A model generated the notes under the pieces. It saw only the letters and a list, made by a program, of their open reading frames with translations. It ran no database searches and was not told the DNA's origin. A program made the position numbers and the translations under genes. A DNA stretch of 64,000 nucleotides, taken from Copromyces sp. CBS 386.78. Lineage: Eukaryota > Ascomycota > Sordariomycetes > Sordariales > Sordariaceae. Positions 45,358 through 54,569 of the stretch are shown here, one piece after another (the stretch's first letter is position 1; every line of letters begins with the position of its first letter). Location: positions 1-64,000 of the forward strand of contig MU839235.1 in NCBI GenBank assembly GCA_030685235.1, written 5' to 3'.

Positions 45358-46827
45358 ATGGATCACGAACACACCTTGGTCAGCACCAGTGATCTGGGCC
45401 ATTCCCAGTTCGCTACTTCATGGCCAGCGCAGCCAACCGGTGGCCCGGCTCCCACCCCCGAGCGGCCGCTTTTGGGGCCCGAGCAGAAACTCATGATGCA
45501 GGCTCTGGCCGAATACAAGTCCAACTTTAGCCTTTGCCTCTCCCTCCTCGACTTGCTCGGTATCACCAAGAAGAACACCATAATCACCATGGACAGGACG
45601 GTCAGATCGTTTGAGCAAGACATCGCATCCGGCAGCAACGAATACGCCATCCTGCTCCACGCCATACCAGCCGGCCTGCGCGACTCGTTGATCCAAGGTA
45701 CGCTCGCCTACGACTACGTCAAGGGCAAAGACGTGCACGGCAAGGAACTCGCGGAGCGCGGACGATATGCCGGTGTATACGCGGTCGGAATTGCGATTGA
45801 GGGACGTGGCGGGGCCTTCATCAACATTAAGGAGTGCAGCAAAGTCGCCGATATCCTCCAAAACTACTCGCGAGCATACGAGCTGTTGGCCACGACCGAG
45901 AACGAGAACAGTCCGCTGCCTGCCAATGCCCAGCAGGTCATCGATGACGCTCGCAAACTCGACCAAGCGTGCGGATATACGGAGCCGGCCACCATACTTC
46001 ACCTCATGAACGACTTCGGACAAGTCGCCGACAACGCGCACTTGAAAGCGCTAGCCGGCACGTTTCGAAAACGCGGCAGGGCGTTGGACAGACTTGGGTG
46101 CGACGAAACGACCAACATGCACCAAGGACCGCTGTATGTCGGATGTACCACCACGCCCATGGCCGAACAGCTCGCACAGCTTCATTACGACAGCGACATG
46201 GCCACCGTCCCGAGTGCCAGCAAGTTCCTCTCCCTGACCCTGGGTGCTCTCCGGTACATCGGCCTCAAGCCCTACACCGTGGAGGTTCCCATCTTGCCGA
46301 TTTGGGTCAAGGCACACCTTCCGTTGGGTGAGCGACTGGTGACGGTTCTTGCTAGCTCCTTGATTACCCAGGGAGGGTTTAACGGGGTCCAAGCCGGCAG
46401 CAGGGATGGAACAGGGATGGACTTGCAGCTTTGCGACGAGGCAGGCAGCTACATTGCGGAGAAGACCAAGTACTTTGAGCAGAATCTCGACCAAACGCTG
46501 CTGGACATGGACGACTTTGATCTCGAGACGGAGGGTGTTGAGGATCTTGAGCGCTGCTTCCGCCGCGTTCTCGGCGGCGAGCTGGACAAAAGGATCGATG
46601 GTACCATGATTGAACTGGATCGCCTTGAGTGTCACGCCAAGCTCTTGCAAGACATGAAAGGGGTCATTCAGAGGAAGGTGCGCATGATCAGGGCACGACA
46701 TGAAGCCGTCGCCACTCAATATGCCTTCAACAACGGGTTCGCGATGCTGTTGCGAAGCATCACAACACGTTTGGGACTCGACGGAGGTAGCACCCATGCG
46801 AGGACAGGAGACTCCCCGCCCGAGTAG
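45358..46827 (+). CDS. Unrecognised 489-residue soluble protein
   Basis: An intron-free frame starting at the first ATG, in good context (gccATGG). It is predicted largely helical and globular with no signal peptide or membrane span. Segments: a Pro-rich N-terminus to about residue 40, then LMMQALAEYKSNFSLCLSLL; a central part HQGPLYVGCTTTPMAEQLAQ and VPILPIWVKAHLPLGERLV; then an acidic helix QTLLDMDDFDLETEGVEDLE; and a helical C-terminus LLQDMKGVIQRKVRMIRARH. PLYVGCT faintly recalls the GIY-YIG core, but the spacing and downstream residues do not support it. Divergent from the coiled-coil gene, and its stop is 3 bp from a decayed copy of that gene's 3' half. A physical or functional partnership of the two proteins is conceivable but unproven. 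Confidence 0.75.
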   Translation: MDHEHTLVSTSDLGHSQFATSWPAQPTGGPAPTPERPLLGPEQKLMMQALAEYKSNFSLCLSLLDLLGITKKNTIITMDRTVRSFEQDIASGSNEYAILLHAIPAGLRDSLIQGTLAYDYVKGKDVHGKELAERGRYAGVYAVGIAIEGRGGAFINIKECSKVADILQNYSRAYELLATTENENSPLPANAQQVIDDARKLDQACGYTEPATILHLMNDFGQVADNAHLKALAGTFRKRGRALDRLGCDETTNMHQGPLYVGCTTTPMAEQLAQLHYDSDMATVPSASKFLSLTLGALRYIGLKPYTVEVPILPIWVKAHLPLGERLVTVLASSLITQGGFNGVQAGSRDGTGMDLQLCDEAGSYIAEKTKYFEQNLDQTLLDMDDFDLETEGVEDLERCFRRVLGGELDKRIDGTMIELDRLECHAKLLQDMKGVIQRKVRMIRARHEAVATQYAFNNGFAMLLRSITTRLGLDGGSTHARTGDSPPE

Positions 46828-46829
46828 TC

Positions 46830-47262
46830 AGCATCTGTTGAGGGAAGGTGATCTTGAGTCGTACATGGTCGAGCAGCTGAACAATGTCTCGTTGCAGGTC
46901 CAAGCGATTGGAGGATTCGTCGATGGAACTGGTTACTTGAACGACCGTCTGCCTAGAGTCGGCCCAGAACGTCGCCGGACAAACCAAATCAACCGTCGAG
47001 CAGCGGCTCACAACAGTCATGGGCCAGTTGGATTGGCGTATCGGCGGCATGTGCAAGTGATCCAAGATGTCGTCGAAGGGTTGCGTCGGAGTGGAATGAG
47101 TGGCATTGCTGGGAGGATGTGATGAGTTGGGGACAGGATGCCACTGTTGTTGTTGAAGGAATATGTACCTAAGGTAGTTTGCACCAGCATCGCACTTGTT
47201 TCTATGTCAAAGAGGGATCCGCGGACTTGGTGGTTTTTCGTGGCCCAAACCTGGAGCTTTGA
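46830..47262 (+). pseudogene. Decayed partial duplicate of the coiled-coil gene
   Basis: In shifting plus-strand frames the segment reads LLREGDLESYMVEQLNNVSL, then HVQVIQDVVEGLR, then VASEWNEWHCWEDVMSWGQD, and ends SADLVVFRGPNLEL. This is collinear with the middle and C-terminal parts of the coiled-coil protein at 43283-44836. The copy lacks about 150 residues between VQDVAEG and VASEWNQW; the junction lies near 47085 at a short GG overlap. It has frameshifts and an internal stop (after EGICT). The N-terminal coiled coil is absent. Differences include transversions, so this is ordinary divergence rather than RIP. Confidence 0.8.
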
Positions 47263-48287
47263 GCGTACACGGGCACTTCATGAGGCGGAGATTCTTTGAT
47301 ACTGTACTGCCGTAAATACGATACTGTCCGAATATTACTTACCCAAGCTCTCACTGTGCGGTAATCTTCAACGGCCCACCGCGTGAATGACGGGGAGTGG
47401 TTGCAGACGGGAATGCGCTGATCTCTAACAGGATTGGCTGCTAAAGGATCCAATCTAGCCGCCGGCCATGGTTGGCCCAGGACTCCCAAGGTACCCCGTG
47501 CTAGCGTTCAACAGGAATGGCGTGGAAACACAGGGCGTCGCACAATCAGCAGGTACCCCGGATTGTGGCACGTACATCCCCGCAGCCTTGTCCGTTTCTG
47601 GAGGAATGTTTCAAGAAAAGCCTCTCCCGCACAACCCTGTCGAACCCTTCTCACACGCGGCAGCCCACTGAAACTGCTTGTAAGCCACTGTAATGGGTTA
47701 AGACAGCGTAAGATTGAATGAACTGGACGCCAAGTGCACCGGTTGCTTGTCTTCCACTTGTCTTTCTCGGCTTCCCCTTTTCCTCTTCTTTTTCTTCTCT
47801 TTTCGACAAATCGCTTGCTGGTTGTCCCATTCGCAGTGGGATCCCTCCCTTTCTCGCTTCGTTTGAGTTGGCCGCCTGGGTTGCGCGCATCTTCTTTTCC
47901 CTTGCCAACTGTCACTCTCTCAATTGCATTAGTAGCCGCCCATTCCCAGCGCCACCAAGATCGACCTCGTCGTCGCCAATCCTCCACGGATACCTACCTA
48001 CCGACATTCATTCGATACCTTACTCGAAACACCGTCCCTCTCTTTACCAGACCATCGCCAGTATTGCCTGGCCCTACCACCGATCCCACCATCACTCGAT
48101 TCGTTTGCGCAACCGTCAGTTGACCTGACCTTGCTGCCTCCCCAACCACGATACACCATCTCGCGAGCTCGAGATCACCACCGTCCTTTGACCCATCACG
48201 ATACACCAGAAATGCAACTCTGAGTCCAATCATTTACACGAACCGATCAACCGAATCAAACCCCACGATACCACGATCCACGATACA
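47263..48287. other. Promoter and leader of the Crh-type gene
   Basis: 1 kb without a gene. The right half is pyrimidine-rich (tctttttcttctcttttcg near 47786) and has several short upstream frames, as expected for a highly expressed fungal cell wall gene with a long leader. Several cacgata words occur at 48197-48286. Confidence 0.4.
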
Positions 48288-50207
48288 ATGCTTCTACCAC
48301 GATACCTCGCCTCAGCCATTGCGCTGCTGGCTTCCTCGGCCCTCGCCCAAGTCACCACCGACTGCCAACCCCTCAACAAGACATGTCCTCCCGATCCCGC
48401 CCTCGGCATGGATGCCTCATGGACCTTCAACTCCACTCCCAAAGCCTGGGCCTGGGAAACCACCGTCGGCACCGTCGATTTCGACAACGACAACGGCGCC
48501 GCCTTCACCATCAGCAAGCAAGGCGACTCCCCCACCCTGCGTTCCAAGTTCTACTTCTTCTGGGGCCGCACCGAGATCTGGATGAAGGCTGCCCAAGGGA
48601 AAGGCATTGTCAGTTCCGTCATGTTCCTGTCCGATGACCTGGACGAGATCGACTGGGAGTTTGTCGGCGGCGAGGCCACCAGCGTGCAGACCAACTTTTA
48701 CGGCAAGGGTGTCATCGAGTCCTCCATTCCCGGAAAGCACGACGTTCCCGGTAACGCCCAGGAAGACTTCCATAACTATACCACCATTTGGACCAAGGAT
48801 TACCTCGACTTTTACATTGACGGCAACAAGGTGCGCACTTTGCTTCCCGCTCAAGCCAACGACACTCAATTCTACCCCCAGACACCCATGCGCTTGTCCC
48901 TCGGTATTTGGGCTGGCGGCGACCCGAGAATGCCCGACGGTACGAAGGAGTGGGCTGGTGGTGAAACCGATTACAATGCTGGCCCGTACACCATGCATGT
49001 CAAGTCTGTCCAGGTTACCGACTACAGCGACGGCAAGGAGTATGTCTACGGCGACCGCACCGGCGCTTGGGAGAGCATCAAGATCGTCGAGGGTAACTCC
49101 ACCATCAAGGAGATTATCCAAGCCCCGCCCAAGGAGTCGGTGTCAGACAAGTGGAAGGGCATGTCGAGCACAACCAAGACCATCATTTACGCCTGCTGCG
49201 CCGGCGCTGGCGCGCTGCTCGTCATTGCCGCCGTGTTCTTCTGCATCCGTCAGCGCCGACGGGGTGCGCGCCAGGCTGCTCTTGCTGAAGCCCAGTACGA
49301 GCGTGATCGCGTGGAGCTTGACCGGTTGCAGAAGGCTGGTATCGATCCCGATAGTTTTACGGAGCAAGCGGCCGAGTATCATGCTGAGGATATGAAGAAG
49401 GACGGCATGGTTACCACGACAACTTATAGTGTTCCCCCTTCTCCGCCTCTCGGTGGCCCGAACAACAGCAATTCCTCTAATGGTCAGTTCGACACGATCT
49501 CGGCAGTTGGCGCTGGCGCCGCTGCTGGGGCTGCTCTCGGTGCTACCGGTGTCGCCGCCGCCTCCCTTTCTCAATCTCCCCGCGTCGCCAGTCCTGCTCC
49601 CGCTCCCGGTCAGCAACAGCAGCACTTCAACTCTTTCGACAACAACATGAACATGAACCGCGTCGCCTCCCCTGCCCCAAGCATCCCTTCCTTCGCCGCA
49701 TCTGCCATGACCCCCACCATTCCCAACGTGACTGGCGGTTACCAGAACCAGTCTCAGAGTCCGTCGTTCCCTCCCAACCGCAGCTTCACCTCTCCGGTCC
49801 CTGCCTCGCCCAACCCTCAAGGTTCCATGTACGGAGATATGAGCAGAGTAGGCAGCCCCGCTCCTGGCGGCGGACTAGCCCACCCGCAACCCCAGAGAAG
49901 CTTTACGGCCGGTCCTACTGCCCCTGGGTTTTCAAGCCCGCAGTCGGCGAGCTTCGACTTTAATAACCACGGGGGTTACAACAGCCCGCAGGCTTCCACG
50001 TTCGGTGGAGCATACGGTCAGCAACCAGGATCCGGACTTGGGACACAGTCGGGCGGTGCTGGATATGGTCAGGCTGGTGTTGGTCAAGTACCTGACTTTG
50101 GACTGCCGGGTCAAGCCGGGTTTGCGGAGGGGAGGGATAGTTATTGGGGTGATACCCGCGATAACGGGCATAACCAGGGGCATATGAACAACGGGGGATA
50201 CAGGTGA
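48288..50207 (+). CDS. Crh-type GH16 cell wall transglycosylase, membrane-anchored
   Basis: A single exon of 639 residues. Signal peptide 1-20 (ending SSALA) is followed by a short Cys-containing segment (DCQPLNKTC). A GH16 Crh/Utr2-type domain covers about 45-250 with catalytic motif DEIDWE (nucleophile Glu120, Asp122, acid/base Glu124) and family segments YFFWGRTEIWMKAAQGKGIV and TDYNAGPYTM. A transmembrane helix at about 298-320 (YACCAGAGALLVIAAVFFCI) is followed by RQRRRG, then a 300-residue Ser/Pro/Gly/Gln-rich cytoplasmic tail. Enzymes of this group link chitin to beta-glucans in the wall. Yeast members use a GPI anchor; here a membrane helix and a long tail replace it. The start is the ATG that begins the signal peptide. 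Confidence 0.93.
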   Translation: MLLPRYLASAIALLASSALAQVTTDCQPLNKTCPPDPALGMDASWTFNSTPKAWAWETTVGTVDFDNDNGAAFTISKQGDSPTLRSKFYFFWGRTEIWMKAAQGKGIVSSVMFLSDDLDEIDWEFVGGEATSVQTNFYGKGVIESSIPGKHDVPGNAQEDFHNYTTIWTKDYLDFYIDGNKVRTLLPAQANDTQFYPQTPMRLSLGIWAGGDPRMPDGTKEWAGGETDYNAGPYTMHVKSVQVTDYSDGKEYVYGDRTGAWESIKIVEGNSTIKEIIQAPPKESVSDKWKGMSSTTKTIIYACCAGAGALLVIAAVFFCIRQRRRGARQAALAEAQYERDRVELDRLQKAGIDPDSFTEQAAEYHAEDMKKDGMVTTTTYSVPPSPPLGGPNNSNSSNGQFDTISAVGAGAAAGAALGATGVAAASLSQSPRVASPAPAPGQQQQHFNSFDNNMNMNRVASPAPSIPSFAASAMTPTIPNVTGGYQNQSQSPSFPPNRSFTSPVPASPNPQGSMYGDMSRVGSPAPGGGLAHPQPQRSFTAGPTAPGFSSPQSASFDFNNHGGYNSPQASTFGGAYGQQPGSGLGTQSGGAGYGQAGVGQVPDFGLPGQAGFAEGRDSYWGDTRDNGHNQGHMNNGGYR

Positions 50208-50602
50208 TGTTGGGAATTTGAAGGGATATAATGGCATTTCCATTGACGGGATGATATGACTGGCTGCCTTTTACGGGTCTGCCTTTACTACTTTACGAGA
50301 CCATTTCTTTGCTTCTCTTCTTCTCGCAAGCTTTGCAAGCGAAGCGATAGGTTTGACTTTTACTGCCTAAGGCTACAACATTTAGCATCATACAAGAAAA
50401 TAGAGGGAGGAAATTTTGGGGAGTTAGATTTTCATCTATTAAATCGCAATGCTAAATCTATTCAGGGTTATGACTGTCTAAGAATTACTGTTGGAGTTTT
50501 GGGTGCATGTTCCTTACGGGAAACGATAACAGTAATCTGCGGTACATAAGTGCATATCCGGACTCGACTTTTCAACAATTAGGAATGATTGATCAGCCGC
50601 TT
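50208..50602. other. 3' flank of Crh-type gene
   Basis: 395 bp, presumably 3' untranslated region and spacer. No gene seen. Confidence 0.4.
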
Positions 50603-50690
50603 GCCCGGCTAGCTCAATCGGTAGAGCGTGAGACTCTTAAGGAGTTCCTCCGTAATCTCAAGGTTGTGGGTTCGACCCCCACGTCGGGCT
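50603..50690 (+). tRNA. tRNA-Lys (CUU) with a 15-bp intron
   Basis: The acceptor stem GCCCGGC pairs with GTCGGGC (one G-T). The D arm is GCTC...GAGC, the anticodon stem TGAGA/TCTCA, and the T arm GTGGG-TTCGACC-CCCAC. The anticodon CTT is at 50636-50638. A 15-bp intron (50640-50654) sits one base 3' of the anticodon, the canonical position. The mature length is 73. Confidence 0.95.
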
Positions 50691-51591
50691 CAATTCCCGT
50701 CGTTCCCTTCTTTTTTTCGAGAGAAATCTTCTTTTTACTCGCGTTTTGTTCTTGCCCAGCTGGCATTTTGTGGAAAGGACTGAGTGTAATTCTTTTGTTG
50801 AATCGTGAGTGCGATCCATAATGTCTTCCAGATGTTTTTGCCCTTTTCACTATTCAGCTTGATTGACGGCAATTTTACATCTTTTGCCTCGACGGCATTG
50901 CTGCCTTCTTCTACTGTCATTGACAAGTAGTCTTCTCACGGCATTTGGTTTCATGTTTGTCGGCACCAGACTAGCATAGTCCAAGTTTATACGCCTACCT
51001 GACCGTGGCCGTTTCCGAGATTACGCCAAGGTACCAATATCCGGCTCGGATTCCCAAGGTGTGCGTTGAGTTGGTTTCTCCCATGTTGCATTTGTGTTTT
51101 TGATGTTCCAACACGAATCGCACCCTTCTATCCACCCAAGCACCCCATCGATATGACCTTGCAGGAGAGATCATGATGCCCTCCACAATGCCTCTGCAGA
51201 GTGTCGTCCTCGAGCCTTGCAAAGTTACAGGCAACTGCCGATGTCACTGGCCTCCTGCTCTGCCCTCCCCCCTCCGCCTCGCAAACACGCTCCACGCTCC
51301 CATCATATTAGACTTTACTAGCCCCGGGAGTCAACAGGTCGTGATTCGTTTGTTGTTGTACAGTTGCTTTTCTCTTTCTTCATGTCGAGCTAGGTATTGT
51401 ACAGCAGCAACCTCGTTTTGAAAAACCCTAAAGAACAGAACTGAACGCCTGAAAGAGATGCCGGTTGTGGTACATGGTGTGATCGGATGTGGTGGTGTCA
51501 TATGGTTCGGTATGCCATCATTACGGGTGGAGGAACTCCGTCTTGTCTGGTGGTATGGAATCGAAAGATGCGTTCACGCTGGGAATCTCGC
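50691..51591. other. Intergenic between tRNA and MRPS16
   Basis: A T-run (cttctttttttc) at 50708-50719 probably ends the tRNA transcript. The remainder shows no gene. Confidence 0.4.
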
Positions 51592-52062
51592 TCAAGCCTT
51601 GGTCTTCTTCTCGATCACCGCCTGCGTCTTCTTGTGCTTGGGCCTCAGGATACCGACCTATTTCGTGGGTGGTCGTTAGCGTCAGCAGAAACGTCCAGAA
51701 AATAGAGGCTTTGGAAGGACAAGACGTACATAGGACAATAACCTCCAAACGGTGTCGGTCGGCTGAGCTCCCACACCAATCCAGTACTTCGCCCTCGTAA
51801 TGTCAAGCTTGATGTCCTTGTGCAACTTCCCCGAGGTGTCGTAAGTGTCCTTCTTGGGGATGGGGTCGTATGTGCCGATTACCTCGAGAGGCTTGCTGTT
51901 GCGCGCGGTTCTAAGGAGTGGATGGGTTAGCTGTCTGCCTGTCTGTCTGCCTGGCTGGCTGCTGTCGCAATCGAAAATTCCGTACCTGGCGTGGGCAATA
52001 ACAATGTTGTAGAAGGGCGCATTGGTGCGCCCAAACCGGGCGAGTCTGAGCTTGAGGACCAT
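51592..52062 (-). CDS. Mitochondrial small-subunit ribosomal protein bS16m
   Basis: Three exons, 51986-52062, 51730-51910 and 51592-51657, give 107 residues, in the normal range. The start MVLKLRLARFGRTNAPFYNI is the conserved S16 N-terminus (bacterial consensus is I-R-L-x-R-x-G-x-x-x-x-P-x-Y). KPLEVIGTYDPIPK, RAKYWIGVGAQPTDTVWRLL and the Lys-rich end KHKKTQAVIEKK follow. All introns have GTACG-type donors or a gctaac branch and keep frame. It assembles into the mitochondrial 37S subunit. Divergent from the NAD(P)HX epimerase gene. Confidence 0.95.
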
Positions 52063-52738
52063 CTTGGATCGCGGGTGGTTGGAGGGATCTGGACAGAAAG
52101 GCGTGGTGGAGGAGGGATTGTCGCCGACGAGGTTGGAGATCTTGAATCTTTTTGCGAGGACGTCGGCGAGGTCGCGCGTTGATTGCCGGATCGCTCACTG
52201 AAAGATTGTGGAGTGCTGCCGGGCGCCCAGGAGCTGTATCCCGGCAGGCAATTGGCTCCGAGGTACGTACCTTTGCTTCACAAGCCACTGAAGTTTCAGT
52301 TAAAGCCACATTCAGCCACGCAATTCCATGTGCCGACTTGCCTGCCCCGACAAGACCTTCATTGTGTAGCAGGCACGACCGCACGAGTGGGATCATGATG
52401 CACTGGATCGACGATCATGAATTGAGGAAGCAGCGGGTGATGTCAGTAGCACCTGCCCGGAATAAATGCAAAAAGGGAGCGATTGGGATTCAATTTTTCA
52501 ATTGCACGTTGAACCCCTCGGATTAATTTTCACATTTTCTTGCCCTGTGCATCATCGTCAAGCTTGAAGCTTCAAAGACACCCCCTAGCATCTACAGACC
52601 ACTCACTCTCAATACTACCACTTCTTCCCCGCCCATTTCCACCCGTCAGAACTTCCCTTGCCTTCCAACCCTCGTCTTGTTCCGTATAAACGCTTGCGTC
52701 CAGTCCAGAACCAGTACCACACACAGCCTTCTTCCACC
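52063..52738. promoter_or_regulatory. Divergent promoter of MRPS16 and NAD(P)HX epimerase genes
   Basis: 676 bp between two divergent starts. Pyrimidine-rich just upstream of the epimerase start. No further gene. Confidence 0.4.
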
Positions 52739-54288
52739 ATGGCGCTCAAGGTATGTCATGTCGCACCAAAGCCAAGGAGAAGAAGATTGATGGAGCCGGA
52801 GCTTGTTGATTTTCGGCCGCAGCTCCGACTCCCCGCAGGCCCTTGTGCAACACAACAAGCTCCAGACACGCTGGAACCAGGTATTTCCCCATCGACGCCC
52901 ACAGACACTAATCAAATGGCCGCCTCCAGACCCTCTCTGCAAAGGCTGCCGCTGCTCTCGACCGCGAGCTTATGAGCACGGGGGCCTTTTCCCTCGACCA
53001 GCTCATGGAACTCGCAGGCCTCTCGGTCTCTCAAGTTGGTCTGTATCTTTGCATCCCAATCTTCATAACCCAGCGACAACGTTGCTAACCATCTTTCTTA
53101 AACAGTTGCCAGAGTTCACCCTATCAAGCAGGGCCGCCGAGTGTTGGTTGCTGTTGGCCCTGGAAACAATGGTTAGTCGCTGAATGTTTGGTTCCTTCAG
53201 GGGCTGCGTGGTCCAAGCGCTTACCTGTTCTGTGCCTGTTGTCAGGAGGTGATGGCCTCGTGGCTGCTCGACACCTTTTCCACTACGGCTATCAACCTGC
53301 CATCTACTATCCGAAGCGGCCCAAGAACGATCTCTATCAGGTGAGCGAATCTCTCCTTTTCCCTTCGATCAGGTATATCGGATGCAGCGTGCATGTCGAT
53401 ACTGCATGTCGGCAAGTGCCCAACGGAATAGGTCTACAAGCAAGGAGAGACAGGACAAGTCGTCCAAGACCACGGGCAGGACATGGGGTTGCTTGAAGGA
53501 CAACCGCTATGGAGACGAGAAACAAGATTGGAAAGTGTGTGTATTGGGCTCGGATTCAGAGTTTTCTGTCTTGTATGGGAGCCGTGCTTGTTGTCGATAC
53601 GATGTCCCTCCCCGAATCCGACTCCCACAGGCCCTTTCCTACACGCAGTCTCCGTGCATAAACATATTGAGAGCCTCAACCACCGTATCGTGTATCTGAT
53701 GTATTGGGCCTCATGCTAACCCGTCTCCGTCCCCGCAGCGCCTGGTCAAACAATGTGAAGACCTAGAGATACCCTTTGTCGACGACTTTCCCGCTGCTCT
53801 GGAGTCTACTGACCACGTCGTCGATGCCATCTTTGGTATGTTCCCGAGGCCATGGTTTGCTCTGGACCTTGACTGACGCCCGCGTGTAGGTTTCAGTTTC
53901 TCCGGCGAGGTTCGAGAGCCGTTCCCTGCCGTCATCAACGCCATGGCCGAGACAAAGATTCCGGTGACCTCGGTCGATGCTCCATCGTCGTGGGACATTC
54001 ATGAAGGACCGCCCAAGTCCGGGGTGGGCAGCAACTTTCACCCTAACGTCTTGGTTAGCTTGACGGCTCCGAAACCTCTGGTCCAGCACTTCAAGGGTCG
54101 CCATTTTGTGGGTGGACGGTACGTACCATGTTCCTTTTCTTTCCTCGTTCCGTCGTCCTGGTGGTGTGGCTGATGCTGGTGGCAGGTTCGTCGCTCCGTC
54201 GATTGCGAAAAAGTACGACTTTGACGTTCCCAAGTATGAGGGTATCGACCAGATCGTCGAGATCAGCGACAACCAAGTCAAGATCTAA
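52739..54288 (+). CDS. NAD(P)H-hydrate epimerase (NAXE, YjeF_N domain)
   Basis: Seven exons: 52739-52750, 52930-53038, 53106-53171, 53246-53340, 53739-53835, 53890-54118 and 54186-54288, giving 236 residues. MALK joins [20 protein letters not shown], the usual start. Family motifs are [31 protein letters not shown] (the loop that binds the nicotinamide nucleotide phosphate), [27 protein letters not shown] (catalytic Asp region), and LTAPKP followed by [13 protein letters not shown]. The enzyme epimerises R- and S-NAD(P)HX so the dehydratase can repair it. The C-terminal dehydratase domain of bacterial fusions is absent, as in other eukaryotes. Intron 4 is long (398 bp). An in-frame 42-bp segment in intron 1 could be an alternative exon. 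Confidence 0.93.
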
Positions 54289-54368
54289 AGGCTCTTTGCC
54301 TCCTCCTTGTCAACGTGGTCGCTGGTGGTGGTGGTGGTGCTGCTGCTGTCTCCCCGGACCAACCCAGG

Positions 54369-54569
54369 CTACATGAGACTGCAGCCTCCGTGTCGACTAT
54401 TGGGACAAGTAGGGCTCGGACAGCCTCCGTCGTTCATCTTCAGGCGCTTTCGAAAGGTCCCGTTTGGACAACGGATCAGGGGTGGATGAAAGTCCTTGCA
54501 AAACTCGACGTAGACTAAGTAGTCTTTCCCGCAGGCTGGGCAGTCATGGGTAACGTGCTCGATGCACAT
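54369..54569 (-). CDS. Small Cys-rich protein (66 residues)
   Basis: The short frame MCIEHVTHDCPACGKDYLVY continues with FCKDFHPPLIRC and ends CPSPTCPNSRHGGCSLM. Its Cys/His spacing (C-x2-H, C-x2-C, CP-x2-TCPN) resembles small fungal zinc-binding-like proteins that begin MC and lack a named function. The ATG has an A at -3. It lies 80 bp from the epimerase stop, on the opposite strand. It could be a real small gene or one exon of a larger one. No family is named with confidence. Confidence 0.45.
   Translation of the reverse strand: MCIEHVTHDCPACGKDYLVYVEFCKDFHPPLIRCPNGTFRKRLKMNDGGCPSPTCPNSRHGGCSLM

Noticed and set aside
46100..46200. GIY-YIG nuclease resemblance in the unrecognised 489-residue protein
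   Set aside because: Only PLYVGCT resembles the core. The first GIY element and the later catalytic Arg and Glu in the expected context are not seen.
53341..53738. Nested gene inside the 398-bp intron of the epimerase gene
   Set aside because: No motif and no start or splice structure; the intron ends with gctaac and cgcag as expected.
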